From: a virus
Length of the DNA: 43,725 nt
Virus record (IMG/VR): IMGVR_UViG_3300023061_000286
Span: 1 to 43,725 of that record
Direction: 5' to 3' (one strand)
Shown here: piece after piece, positions 1 to 6,115 of the stretch
Position numbering within the stretch: the stretch's first letter is position 1
How the letters are laid out: each line of letters begins with the position of its first letter
Translations under genes and position numbers: made by a program
Notes under the pieces: model-generated
Told to the model about the DNA's origin: nothing
The model's database searches: none
What the model saw: only the letters and a program-made list of their open reading frames with translations

Positions 1-469
1 CACCCCCATTACCAAATAAACACAAAACAAAAGGTTTGACCCCCTCCCCCCCTATGTCCACCTCTGTCTTGTCCCTCATGTCAGTGTAGTTTTTAGCAGT
101 AAATTGTGCGAAGTTGCTGTTATACAGCCCATTGAGCCCATTCTCCACTAAAAACTCCTTCTGTATCTCTAGGCTAGTATCAAAGGCTTGCTTAAACTCC
201 GGATGATCCTGCGCCCACCCATATAATTGACTCATTGGTACACCCAGCCACCGCGCGAACTTGCTCAATGTTGGGAGACTGTTCGGCACACGCTCCAAAT
301 AAACGTCACCTTTTTTATTCTTTTTCATCTCCTTTGTGTATGGTTCTACGCTAAAGTACTCAATAATCAGCTCAGAATGGCTTTTTTCATAAATAACAGG
401 CTCACCACTTGCCGTTAGAGGGATTAGAAACTTGTCCTGCTTGTCTACTATCCCGAAATCATTTTGCAT
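1..469 (-). CDS. terS: terminase small subunit, N-terminal part (cut by window end)
   Basis: DNA-recognition subunit of the packaging motor. Reading from ATG 469-467 the frame stays open to base 1 (156 codons). The helix-turn-helix stretch LSKFARWLGVPMSQLYGWA is followed by a long helix and the segment NGLYNSNFAQFTAKNYTDM. This layout is typical of P22 gp3-like small terminases (a lone HTH, then NG-Y-N, then a KN-DMRDKTE-type ending). The C-terminal part is at the other end of the window, abutting terL, so the gene is split by the point where a circular or permuted genome was opened. Joined directly, or through the 7-base end match, the frame is off; one extra base at the C-rich junction would restore it. 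It follows a strong promoter at 500-528. Confidence 0.85.
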   Translation of the reverse strand, partial: MQNDFGIVDKQDKFLIPLTASGEPVIYEKSHSELIIEYFSVEPYTKEMKKNKKGDVYLERVPNSLPTLSKFARWLGVPMSQLYGWAQDHPEFKQAFDTSLEIQKEFLVENGLNGLYNSNFAQFTAKNYTDMRDKTEVDIGGEGVKPFVLCLFGNGG

Positions 470-499
470 GGATTAGATCGAAGGTATAAAACTATCGGG

Positions 500-528
500 A
501 GTATATTACACAATAATTTTGATGTCAA
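500..528 (-). promoter_or_regulatory. sigma70-type promoter of terS and late genes
   Basis: On the minus strand TTGACA (528-523) and TATACT (505-500) are separated by exactly 17 bp. The implied start of transcription is about 30 nt before the terS ATG at 469. The tandem 19-bp repeats end two bases upstream of the -35, a position typical of activator sites. Confidence 0.8.
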
Positions 529-529
529 T

Positions 530-569
530 CCCAACTCCTTCCAACTTTTTCCCAACTCCTTCCAACTTT
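530..569. repeat. two tandem 19-bp repeats upstream of late promoter
   Basis: CCCAACTCCTTCCAACTTT occurs at 530-548 and 551-569, a 21-bp period or two helical turns. The repeats sit immediately upstream of the late -35 on the minus strand. Same-face spacing fits binding of a dimeric regulator; which protein binds is unknown. Confidence 0.85.
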
Positions 570-616
570 GACAAATAGAAAGAAAGTGTTTTATTAAAGA
601 GATTGTATAATAATAC

Positions 617-660
617 TTTTTTAAAAAAAAATATGTCTTTTTTTAAAAAAAAAGTATGTC
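617..660. repeat. two A/T-tract repeats ending in TATGTC
   Basis: Two successive units of 6-7 T, then 9 A, then TATGTC (617-637 and 638-660; the second has an extra G). Self-complementary T/A tracts melt easily and bend DNA. A TATGTC-like sequence recurs beside the arms of the neighbouring inverted repeat, so the elements may form one array. Confidence 0.75.
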
Positions 661-665
661 AAATT

Positions 666-762
666 TGTGCTAACTTGTGGAAGATGTGGAAGGTCGTTTT
701 AAAAAGGGGAAAGTATAAGCATAGTTTTACTTTTTAGAAAGCACCTTCCACAAGTTAGCACA
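666..762. repeat. perfect 18-bp inverted repeat with 61-bp spacer
   Basis: TGTGCTAACTTGTGGAAG at 666-683 is exactly inverted at 745-762. Outside the arms the similarity continues less perfectly (ATGTCA on both sides). The arms are too far apart for a simple terminator and have no U-tract. They could be paired operator or origin-protein sites. Confidence 0.85.
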
Positions 763-1037
763 GAAATGACATAAAATGAAAAACTTGTATCGCCAAAGCT
801 ACAACTAGCCATTTCTCAAAAACCCTAGTGATTATAAACGAAGTTAGATTCAATATCAACAGCCCCATTTTGTCAATGGTGATTATGAAATATTATTTCT
901 TTGTCAAGTTCAAAAATTGTATACACCATCCCATTAACGCTTCTTTAACGCTTATTAGTCAAGCCCATTATTACCTTTAGTTTAAGCCATTTACTACAAA
1001 AGCCACAACAAAGCACATACTTTTTATTAATAAAGTA

Positions 1038-1066
1038 TTGACACCATACAATAACAAGAGTATACT
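1038..1066 (+). promoter_or_regulatory. sigma70-type early promoter
   Basis: TTGACA (1038-1043), a 17-bp spacer and TATACT (1061-1066). It lies 40 bp before the first plus-strand gene at 1106 and probably drives the first early genes including the ArdA-like gene. Confidence 0.8.
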
Positions 1067-1105
1067 ATAGACAATCAATCAATAATATCCCATAACAACA
1101 CAAAC

Positions 1106-1222
1106 ATGAAAAAGAAAACCTGCCCACGTTGCAAAGAAAAAAAAGACCTCATCATCCTCCTTATTTTTTCCAACTTCACCACCAACATTATTTTATTTCT
1201 TTATCTATACGGACTCGTTTAA
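1106..1222 (+). CDS. 38-aa zinc-knuckle membrane microprotein
   Basis: Begins MKKKTCPRCKEKK, giving one CPRC pair, followed by a hydrophobic segment from about residue 16 (LIILLIFSNF) to the end (IILFLYLYGLV). A basic, cysteine-containing head with a single membrane-type stretch suggests a small inner-membrane protein. It is the first frame after the early promoter and lies 27 bp before the next gene. Very short, and not recognised as a known family. Confidence 0.5.
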   Translation: MKKKTCPRCKEKKDLIILLIFSNFTTNIILFLYLYGLV

Positions 1223-1249
1223 TCATTATTTAATAACCTTTTAATTATT

Positions 1250-1822
1250 ATGACAAATTACGAAAAACAAGCCACCGACTTTCTAAGGAAAACAGGTGCA
1301 ACTCTCACCGCAGAGTTTAAAGCCCACGGGAAACACTTCTCATCAGACAAAGAAGAACGAGACATATATACTATAACCATCAAACGTGGTGATCGTTCAA
1401 TGGTCTTTGACTTTGGGCAGAGCTTAGATGAAAGCGGTTTATTTTGGACTTATGCAGGAGGTAAGGGGAGAATGCCAAACAGAAAAAACGTACCAATCCC
1501 TACACACATTCGAAAGGACTTAATAAAAAATAATCAGAATGTCGGAAATAAATACACTAACCCCAAATTGACCAGATTCTTTCTTGATATTGGTTTACCA
1601 GAAATAACATGGGAAACAGGCAAGGCGCCGAGAGCTTATGACGTTCTGGCCTGTTTACAATGTTCAGATGTAGGAAGCTTCGAGGATTTTTGTGGATGTT
1701 TCGGTTATGACGAAGACAGCAAAACAGCAGAAGCAACTTACAAAGCCGTATTAAAAGAATATACAGAGCTTTGCACCCTGTTCAACAGTGAAGAGGTGGC
1801 AGAGATGGCAGACATTAATTAA
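1250..1822 (+). CDS. conserved phage hypothetical protein
   Basis: A 190-aa protein starting after an A/T-rich leader (TTTTAATTATT directly before ATG). The pattern FDFGQS near residue 55, then AYDVLACL and FEDFCGCFGYDEDS, then a helical AEATYKAV and an LFNSEEV ending, recalls a hypothetical protein common in phages and plasmids of diverse bacteria; I know no function for it. It is the first sizeable early gene, next to an antirestriction gene, which suggests a role in host takeover, but that is inference. Confidence 0.85.
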   Translation: MTNYEKQATDFLRKTGATLTAEFKAHGKHFSSDKEERDIYTITIKRGDRSMVFDFGQSLDESGLFWTYAGGKGRMPNRKNVPIPTHIRKDLIKNNQNVGNKYTNPKLTRFFLDIGLPEITWETGKAPRAYDVLACLQCSDVGSFEDFCGCFGYDEDSKTAEATYKAVLKEYTELCTLFNSEEVAEMADIN

Positions 1823-1842
1823 CCAATAACCCTTTTACCATC

Positions 1843-2154
1843 ATGACAAATTTCACTACAGACATGACAGACAAAACCCTCCTGGAATTTATGGAGGAAG
1901 AAGGTATAAATGAAAATCAAATGAGCGCTTGCCGTGCTTATATTGAATCATGCGGAGTAATAAGCCTATCAAACTTTGAGGAAAATTATCAAGGACAATT
2001 CAAAGACGATGAATCTTTCGCTGAGAATATGGCCGATCAAATGGGCTTGATTGGTGGCCTGAACTGGCCTCATACTTGCATTGACTTGGAACGGGCAAGC
2101 CGAGAGCTTATGATGGATTACAATGAGCAAGACGGGCATTATTTTATAGCTTAA
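1843..2154 (+). CDS. ArdA-like antirestriction protein
   Basis: ArdA proteins are acidic DNA mimics that block type I restriction enzymes. This 103-aa acidic protein contains FEENYQGQF, then an FAENMADQMG segment and the tail ASRELMMDYNEQDGHYF. These match the ArdA signature (F-E-Y-G-F, FAEE, then AR-L--DY---DG--F). Full ArdA is about 165 aa, so this is a short form with only part of the usual fold. It lies early, 20 bp after the preceding gene, as expected for a protein needed straight after DNA entry. Confidence 0.75.
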   Translation: MTNFTTDMTDKTLLEFMEEEGINENQMSACRAYIESCGVISLSNFEENYQGQFKDDESFAENMADQMGLIGGLNWPHTCIDLERASRELMMDYNEQDGHYFIA

Positions 2155-2334
2155 AAGCTATCCAGCCCCGCCCTATAGAAATTCATTTTAGTTTTAAATA
2201 AATTTTGACGGTTCTTTTGATCGGACACCAGACTTACAACCAACTCTGAGAGAACAATCATAACCAAAAACAAAGGGGGCTTTTTTTATAAGCAAAAGAT
2301 ATAACACTTTAATAATAAAGTCAATGGTTTTTGT
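2155..2334. other. gene-free spacer after ArdA-like gene
   Basis: No gene is visible. AGCCCC near 2162 could pair with GGGGCT near 2276, which is followed by a T-run (about 2280-2287), so a long-loop terminator for the upstream transcript is possible. A GTTCT/AGAAC pair lies inside. The structure is weak. Confidence 0.3.
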
Positions 2335-2363
2335 TTGACAATCGGGTAAACGTTGCGTAAAAT
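2335..2363 (+). promoter_or_regulatory. sigma70-type promoter of helicase operon
   Basis: TTGACA (2335-2340), 17 bp, TAAAAT (2358-2363). Transcription would start near 2370, giving a leader of about 130 nt before the helicase ATG at 2502, with the structured element described at 2384-2475. Confidence 0.75.
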
Positions 2364-2383
2364 TCATGGTTGCTAATTAAATA

Positions 2384-2475
2384 CCTCTGCGCATGAAGCA
2401 TATATCTTATTTTTTCGCCCTTAAAAATCCTCATGGGACTATTTGCGTAGAGGCTTTTTTCCCATGGGGGTTTTT
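2384..2475 (+). promoter_or_regulatory. structured leader: two U-run hairpins able to form a pseudoknot
   Basis: Stem 1 pairs CCTCTGCGCA (2384-2393) with TGCGTAGAGG (2444-2453) and is followed by C and six T. Stem 2 pairs CCTCATGGGA (2429-2438) with TCCCATGGGG (2460-2469) and is followed by G and five T. The 5' arm of stem 2 lies in the loop of stem 1 and its 3' arm lies beyond it, which is H-type pseudoknot topology. Each stem alone resembles an intrinsic terminator. Placed between promoter and helicase gene, it is likely an attenuator, antiterminator or riboswitch-like element. Confidence 0.6.
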
Positions 2476-2501
2476 GCGGGTGATCTAATAATTAAAACAA
2501 A

Positions 2502-3914
2502 ATGACAGACAGCGCAGTAGACATCGAGGGGAATATGAAGGCACCTGAAAAAGTGTGGGCTATTGCTATAAACTTATTGGAGGAAAAGGAAATGATCTAT
2601 ATAAAGAGGGGTCCGTATGTTTATAAAGGTGGTGTGTGGGAACAGGTGGAGGATATTGCGATTGAGGCATGGATACACTACGCCTGGATTAAAGGGTTCA
2701 GAAGCCCGCCCACGTCCCACAACATCAAGGAAATCGTTGGGTCATTAAAGATAGCGACTTTTAATCAATATGGAGACTTGCCATATGCAGAGAAACCGAC
2801 AAACAAGATCAATCTAAAGAGTGGGATATTCGACATTGAAACCGGGAGTATAAAGCCGTATGAGAAAGAGGATTTTATATTTCAAAAACTACCATTTGAT
2901 TATAAAGACAAGATAGAGGGCAGTAAAATGTTAAAATTCTCCAAGTTTTTGACAACCTCAATGAATTATAATTGGGACCCGAACAAGAAAGGGCCTATTG
3001 ACCCTGATAAGGAATTTATAAAGAGGGTACAGTTCGTCCAGGAGTGGATCGGGTATTCTTTTTTATCCGGGAATCCTTTCGAGAAAGCTTTGATCATGAT
3101 CGGGGAGGGGCAGAACGGCAAGGGGGTATTGCAACATATTTGGACATCACTTGTCGGAAGGCACAATGTATCGGCCATACCACTTGATAGACTGGAAGAT
3201 AAAACAGAAATTTCCGGAGCAAAAGACAGGTTGGTTAATTTCTCTTATGATTTATCTGGAAATGTTCAGCTTGATACCGGGTGTATCAAGATTGCCTCGG
3301 AGGGTGGAACAGTTCGGGCTAGTGACAAGTTCGAACAGCCTTATGATTTTGTATTTACAGCTAAAATAGTAATAGCCTGTAATGAACTACCTTATACGAA
3401 GAATATGGGGCGAAGTATTACAAGACGATTCTTTATACTGCCATTCGAACGTGAGTTTGAGGAGCATGAGAGGGACACAACATTAAAAACATGTATCATA
3501 AATAGTGAATTAGACATGATATTTTCATGGGCTATTTGTGGGCTACGGAGGCTACTTAAACGTGGGAGTTTTGATACTCCTGCTATATGTGAACAAGCAA
3601 TTTATGATTACAAGATGGAAAGCGATACTGTGGCATTGTGGATCGAAGAAGATGAGGCTATTAAGGTGGACCACTCCATCAAAACAAAATCAAGTATTGT
3701 GTATAAGGCATACAAAGACTTCTGTTACGAAAGTGGTGTCCGAACTATGGGGCGCACCAGGTTTTATAAAGCCATGCGCAAAAGAAACATGCACCACGCT
3801 AGGTCGAAAGGAGGATACTGGTTCCTAAGCGGTATTGATGTGATCAATGCTATCGGCGAGCATAAAATAAAAAAAGAGCAAACACGGGGGGAGATTCAAG
3901 ATAAACCGTTTTAA
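2502..3914 (+). CDS. D5-type superfamily 3 replicative helicase
   Basis: A 470-aa ATP-driven helicase of the phage/plasmid primase (P4/D5) group. Walker A GEGQNGKGV is at residues 201-209 and a Walker-B-like NFSYDLS at about 246-252. Motif C KIVIACNELP is at 288-297 and an arginine-rich RSITRRFFILPF follows. The region before the ATPase matches the D5 N-terminal domain; a C-terminal winged-helix-like part follows residue 370. No primase active site (archaeo-eukaryotic or TOPRIM) is visible. The next gene, 2 bp downstream, supplies a CHC2 zinc finger. The protein ends in QDKPF. Confidence 0.9.
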   Translation: MTDSAVDIEGNMKAPEKVWAIAINLLEEKEMIYIKRGPYVYKGGVWEQVEDIAIEAWIHYAWIKGFRSPPTSHNIKEIVGSLKIATFNQYGDLPYAEKPTNKINLKSGIFDIETGSIKPYEKEDFIFQKLPFDYKDKIEGSKMLKFSKFLTTSMNYNWDPNKKGPIDPDKEFIKRVQFVQEWIGYSFLSGNPFEKALIMIGEGQNGKGVLQHIWTSLVGRHNVSAIPLDRLEDKTEISGAKDRLVNFSYDLSGNVQLDTGCIKIASEGGTVRASDKFEQPYDFVFTAKIVIACNELPYTKNMGRSITRRFFILPFEREFEEHERDTTLKTCIINSELDMIFSWAICGLRRLLKRGSFDTPAICEQAIYDYKMESDTVALWIEEDEAIKVDHSIKTKSSIVYKAYKDFCYESGVRTMGRTRFYKAMRKRNMHHARSKGGYWFLSGIDVINAIGEHKIKKEQTRGEIQDKPF

Positions 3915-3916
3915 TT

Positions 3917-4414
3917 ATGAAATACCTATCCAGCCTAAATCTACCGGCAAGCTGTCTTTCCACCGAAGAGGAGGAATATTTGGATGCAGAAGCGCGTCAT
4001 GAGTCCTGGTGTAAAAAGAATAGAAATGGACACGGGCGCACACCCTCTAAATTTGAGGTGTTAGATGCCTTTAGAGACATTCTAAGCCAGATTGCCTGGT
4101 CTTACGTCCAAAACGGTGGGGCACACCCTAAAAGGGCCTTAGAATGGATGAATGACCTAAGGGGGAAGGGGATAGATTGGTCCCGGGCCAGAAACTACCC
4201 TATTTTGAACCTTATTCATCAATGTGGATTCGAGCCCCGGATGAATTTCATATCCTGCCCGTTCCATGGATCTGACTCTGACGCGTCCCTTAAAATTTAC
4301 ACGAATACAAATAGCTGGTATTGCTATGGGTGTAACAAGGGCGGGAGCCCGATTGATTTTATTAAGTACCTGACCGGATGCACTGTAAAAGAGGCGGCGG
4401 AAAGGTTGAGTTAA
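3917..4414 (+). CDS. CHC2 zinc-finger protein (primase-type DNA-binding domain)
   Basis: A 165-aa protein whose last 60 residues are a DnaG-type CHC2 zinc finger: C114-P-F-H117 and C136-Y-G-C139, followed by GGSPIDFIKYLTG and the helix VKEAAERL. In DnaG and T7 gp4 this domain reads the template for primer start. The first 105 residues are helical and unknown to me, and there is no TOPRIM catalytic domain, so this is a zinc finger without an obvious primase. It is coupled to the helicase (2-bp gap), suggesting the two work as one replisome loader. Confidence 0.8.
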   Translation: MKYLSSLNLPASCLSTEEEEYLDAEARHESWCKKNRNGHGRTPSKFEVLDAFRDILSQIAWSYVQNGGAHPKRALEWMNDLRGKGIDWSRARNYPILNLIHQCGFEPRMNFISCPFHGSDSDASLKIYTNTNSWYCYGCNKGGSPIDFIKYLTGCTVKEAAERLS

Positions 4415-4422
4415 CTTTTCTC

Positions 4423-4451
4423 TTGACACTATTTTAAAACTTTGCTAGTAT
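4423..4451 (+). promoter_or_regulatory. sigma70-type promoter of small-gene cluster
   Basis: TTGACA (4423-4428), 17 bp, TAGTAT (4446-4451), directly after the CHC2 gene stop. Start of transcription near 4458 leaves a leader of about 26 nt before ATG 4484. Confidence 0.8.
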
Positions 4452-4483
4452 TCCGTTGCACCTATAATATAACTAAATTAAAA

Positions 4484-4663
4484 ATGGCTTATAAAGAAGG
4501 AACAATATTCGTACCAATCACTCTTGATAAAAAGGAAGATGAAAAGTTAAAGAAAGTTGCAGAAGAGGAAGTAAGATCAAAAACCAAGATGGCTAAATTC
4601 TTATATCTTAAAGGATTACAAAATTATGAGGATTCAAAAGGATTGTCCGATGTGCAATCATGA
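4484..4663 (+). CDS. ribbon-helix-helix regulator
   Basis: A 59-aa protein with a beta strand TIFVPITLD and two helices (EDEKLKKVAEEE and KTKMAKFLYLKGLQNYE), the layout of Arc/CopG-type ribbon-helix-helix repressors, which bind operators as dimers through the strand. ATG 4484 is chosen because it follows the promoter at the right distance and starts exactly at the strand; an upstream TTG at 4442 would lie inside the -10. A regulator heading its own promoter suggests autoregulation. Confidence 0.7.
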   Translation: MAYKEGTIFVPITLDKKEDEKLKKVAEEEVRSKTKMAKFLYLKGLQNYEDSKGLSDVQS

Positions 4664-4781
4664 TCTTAATATAGATGATGTTTTGATACGGAAAGCAACG
4701 AGCCCGAATGATGAAGATGTTTTCGAGGAAATGCTGGTTTGTGATAATTGTAATTACCAAGAAGAAATACCTAATGACTAG
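4626..4781 (+). CDS. 51-aa zinc-ribbon protein
   Basis: Overlaps the end of the preceding gene by 38 nt in another frame. It encodes MRIQKDCPMCNHD near the start and EEMLVCDNCNYQE near the end, two CxxC knuckles about 30 residues apart, the hallmark of a small zinc ribbon. The stop overlaps the next start (ATGACTAG), so the three genes are translationally coupled. Role unknown; such ribbons often bind nucleic acid or RNA polymerase. Confidence 0.7.
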   Translation: MRIQKDCPMCNHDLNIDDVLIRKATSPNDEDVFEEMLVCDNCNYQEEIPND

Positions 4782-4911
4782 AAAAATACCAAAAGTTAAT
4801 CGGCCAAATCCAAATGCGTTTGGTAAAGATCCAGTCCTATCAGTAGATAAGATTCTATTCGGAGGATGGCAACCAACACTAGACCGGATTAAGGCCGGTG
4901 TTAAGAGGTAA
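4774..4911 (+). CDS. 45-aa hypothetical protein
   Basis: Starts at ATG 4774 inside the stop region of the zinc-ribbon gene. It is basic and proline/asparagine-rich at the start (KVNRPNPNAFGKDP), then LSVDKILFGGWQPTLDRIKAGVKR. A longer frame from 4708 exists, but its extra residues are the shadow of the zinc-ribbon gene. I do not recognise the family. Confidence 0.5.
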   Translation: MTRKIPKVNRPNPNAFGKDPVLSVDKILFGGWQPTLDRIKAGVKR

Positions 4912-4937
4912 CTTAATACCCCATAATACTAAATAAT

Positions 4938-5150
4938 ATGAAAACTATAATAATCGTAACCATAATAGCAGTATTAGGCATAGCGCTTGGTATATATGGT
5001 TTAGCTACTATAGAAACTTGTTTTGAGGATGGATACAGTATTTCAGTTTTTGGAGCAGATAGATATGCCGGTACAGATTATGATAAAGCATTAGAGATGG
5101 CTAATGGCAATCCAGTCTATGTTGTAAATAAACATATAAAATGTAACTAA
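4938..5150 (+). CDS. 70-aa membrane or exported protein
   Basis: An N-terminal hydrophobic segment (residues 3-22, IIIVTIIAVLGIALGIYG) is followed by a polar domain with two cysteines (ETCFEDG and HIKC at the end) that could form a disulfide outside the cytoplasm. It is either a single-pass membrane protein or exported without a clear AxA cleavage site. The leader is A/T-rich with no Shine-Dalgarno. Family not recognised. Confidence 0.6.
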   Translation: MKTIIIVTIIAVLGIALGIYGLATIETCFEDGYSISVFGADRYAGTDYDKALEMANGNPVYVVNKHIKCN

Positions 5151-5184
5151 AATAATTACTCAGAAAGGAGGGTTGAAGTGGCGG
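5151..5184 (+). promoter_or_regulatory. purine-rich spacer with hairpin
   Basis: Contains AAAGGAGGGTTG, the only strongly Shine-Dalgarno-like string nearby, but with no start codon at a usable distance. GTTGAAGT (from about 5172) can pair with ACTTCCAAC (about 5188-5196) across the -35 of the next promoter, with one bulge. Confidence 0.3.
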
Positions 5185-5213
5185 TTGACTTCCAACAATA
5201 AATACTGTAATAT
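5185..5213 (+). promoter_or_regulatory. sigma70-type promoter giving a nearly leaderless mRNA
   Basis: TTGACT (5185-5190), 17 bp, TAATAT (5208-5213). The expected start of transcription (5219-5221) coincides with the ATG at 5220, so the mRNA of the HNH-like gene may have no leader. Confidence 0.55.
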
Positions 5214-5219
5214 TTAGAT

Positions 5220-5609
5220 ATGAAAACTTGTACTAAATGTAAACAGGAAAAAGGCTTAGATTGCTTTAGAAACAATAAGCACTACGCAAAAGACAAAGAA
5301 CACCTTTGTATAGACTGCAAAAAAAAATTAGAGGCTAATTGGAGAGAAAAGAATAGGGAAAAAATAAGAAAGAAAGATAGGGAGCATTATAGGAAAAACT
5401 CAGATAGGATAAAGAAACAGCGTAAAGCTAATTATGACCCAATAAAAGTAAGGGCAAGATGGTTGGTTAAAAAAATTGAAGCAGAGCAATGTATCTTCTG
5501 CGACAAAATTGGTCAAAAGCACCATCCTGACTATTCTCATCCATTGGATATAGTATTCTTATGTCCTAGCCATCACAAGCAAGTGCATGATGGAACAATT
5601 GAGATTTAA
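5220..5609 (+). CDS. HNH-like endonuclease family protein
   Basis: A 129-aa protein with an N-terminal zinc pair (CTKCKQEKG) and a second pair (CIDCKK). A long basic helix spans about residues 40-75. The C-terminal module has CIFC (about 95-98), KHHPDYSHPLD and FLCPSHHKQVHDG. The HH-P and C-xx-HH-xx-H patterns are those of small phage HNH-type zinc-finger nucleases often found near replication genes or as homing nucleases. The basic linker probably binds DNA. Whether it cuts cannot be told from sequence. Confidence 0.75.
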   Translation: MKTCTKCKQEKGLDCFRNNKHYAKDKEHLCIDCKKKLEANWREKNREKIRKKDREHYRKNSDRIKKQRKANYDPIKVRARWLVKKIEAEQCIFCDKIGQKHHPDYSHPLDIVFLCPSHHKQVHDGTIEI

Positions 5610-5666
5610 TCCTTGCCTTCAATCTTCCTTCCTGAATAATAACCAAACAATATGGAATCATTCACC

Positions 5667-5696
5667 GCTTATTTTTTAATTAAAAACATTATGAAG
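5667..5696 (+). repeat. 30-bp leader repeat, copy 1
   Basis: Identical to 6253-6282. It covers GC, the 13-mer TTATTTTTTAATT, nine bases and the ATGAAG start of the gene at 5691. It marks ATG 5691, not 5652, as the likely start. Confidence 0.85.
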
Positions 5697-5891
5697 AGCA
5701 AAATGAAAAAATGTAAATACTGTGAGGACTTGGAATCAATGGATTCAGAATGTCCTGATGAACCACATCAAGGGTCAGTAATATTCTGTGATGAATGTGA
5801 AGCAGATTATTATGTTAATTATGGAACTGGCGAAATAAATACCTGTAATGAACAGGCAGGATTTAATCACCCTGAACTCAAGAAATTATGA
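5691..5891 (+). CDS. 66-aa zinc-binding small protein
   Basis: Two cysteine pairs, CKYCEDL near residue 8 and FCDECEADY near residue 34, then YVNYGTGEINTC. A four-cysteine zinc ribbon is likely. ATG 5691 is chosen because it follows the repeated leader; starting at ATG 5652 would translate that leader. The stop overlaps the next start (ATGA). Function unknown. Confidence 0.65.
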   Translation: MKSKMKKCKYCEDLESMDSECPDEPHQGSVIFCDECEADYYVNYGTGEINTCNEQAGFNHPELKKL

Positions 5892-6106
5892 AACAGTCAA
5901 ACAAGCAAATGACTAAATTTAGCTTAACTGCATCAGTTACAATATCAATTTCAACTACAGTTGAAGCAGAGACGCTTGAAGAAGCTATCGAAAAGTCAAA
6001 GGATAGAGAAATCGAATCTTATAATCATAATTATCTTCAACATGAGGATGTGTGGGTATCAGATGTATATGATGGAGAACCAATGGAGATCGTAGAAAAT
6101 AAATAA
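5888..6106 (+). CDS. 72-aa hypothetical protein, DpnD-like repeat fold
   Basis: KFSLTASVTISISTTVEAETLEEAIEKSKDRE is a beta hairpin followed by a helix, resembling the small beta-beta-alpha proteins with the pattern T-EAET-EEAIE-A common in phages (DpnD/PcfM-like). Start and upstream stop overlap as ATGA. The rest is acidic. No activity can be assigned. Confidence 0.6.
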   Translation: MKQSNKQMTKFSLTASVTISISTTVEAETLEEAIEKSKDREIESYNHNYLQHEDVWVSDVYDGEPMEIVENK

Positions 6107-6115
6107 CCCCAACCT

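Larger units (their letters stand above)
470..1105. other. divergent control region, candidate replication origin
   Basis: This 636-bp gene-free stretch separates the minus-strand late genes from the plus-strand early genes. It is very A/T-rich. From left to right it holds a minus-strand promoter, two tandem 19-bp repeats, two A/T-tract repeats ending in TATGTC, a perfect 18-bp inverted repeat and, at its right end, a plus-strand promoter. Between about 763 and 1020 I see only A/T-rich sequence without a clear element. Direct repeats, an inverted repeat and an A/T-rich tract in the only divergent spacer make it the best origin candidate; that is inference. Confidence 0.6.

Noticed and set aside
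1-7. The first seven bases (CACCCCC) equal the last seven, as a terminal repeat.
   Set aside because: Too short and low in complexity, and joining through it breaks the terS frame. It is more likely a chance match in a C-run.
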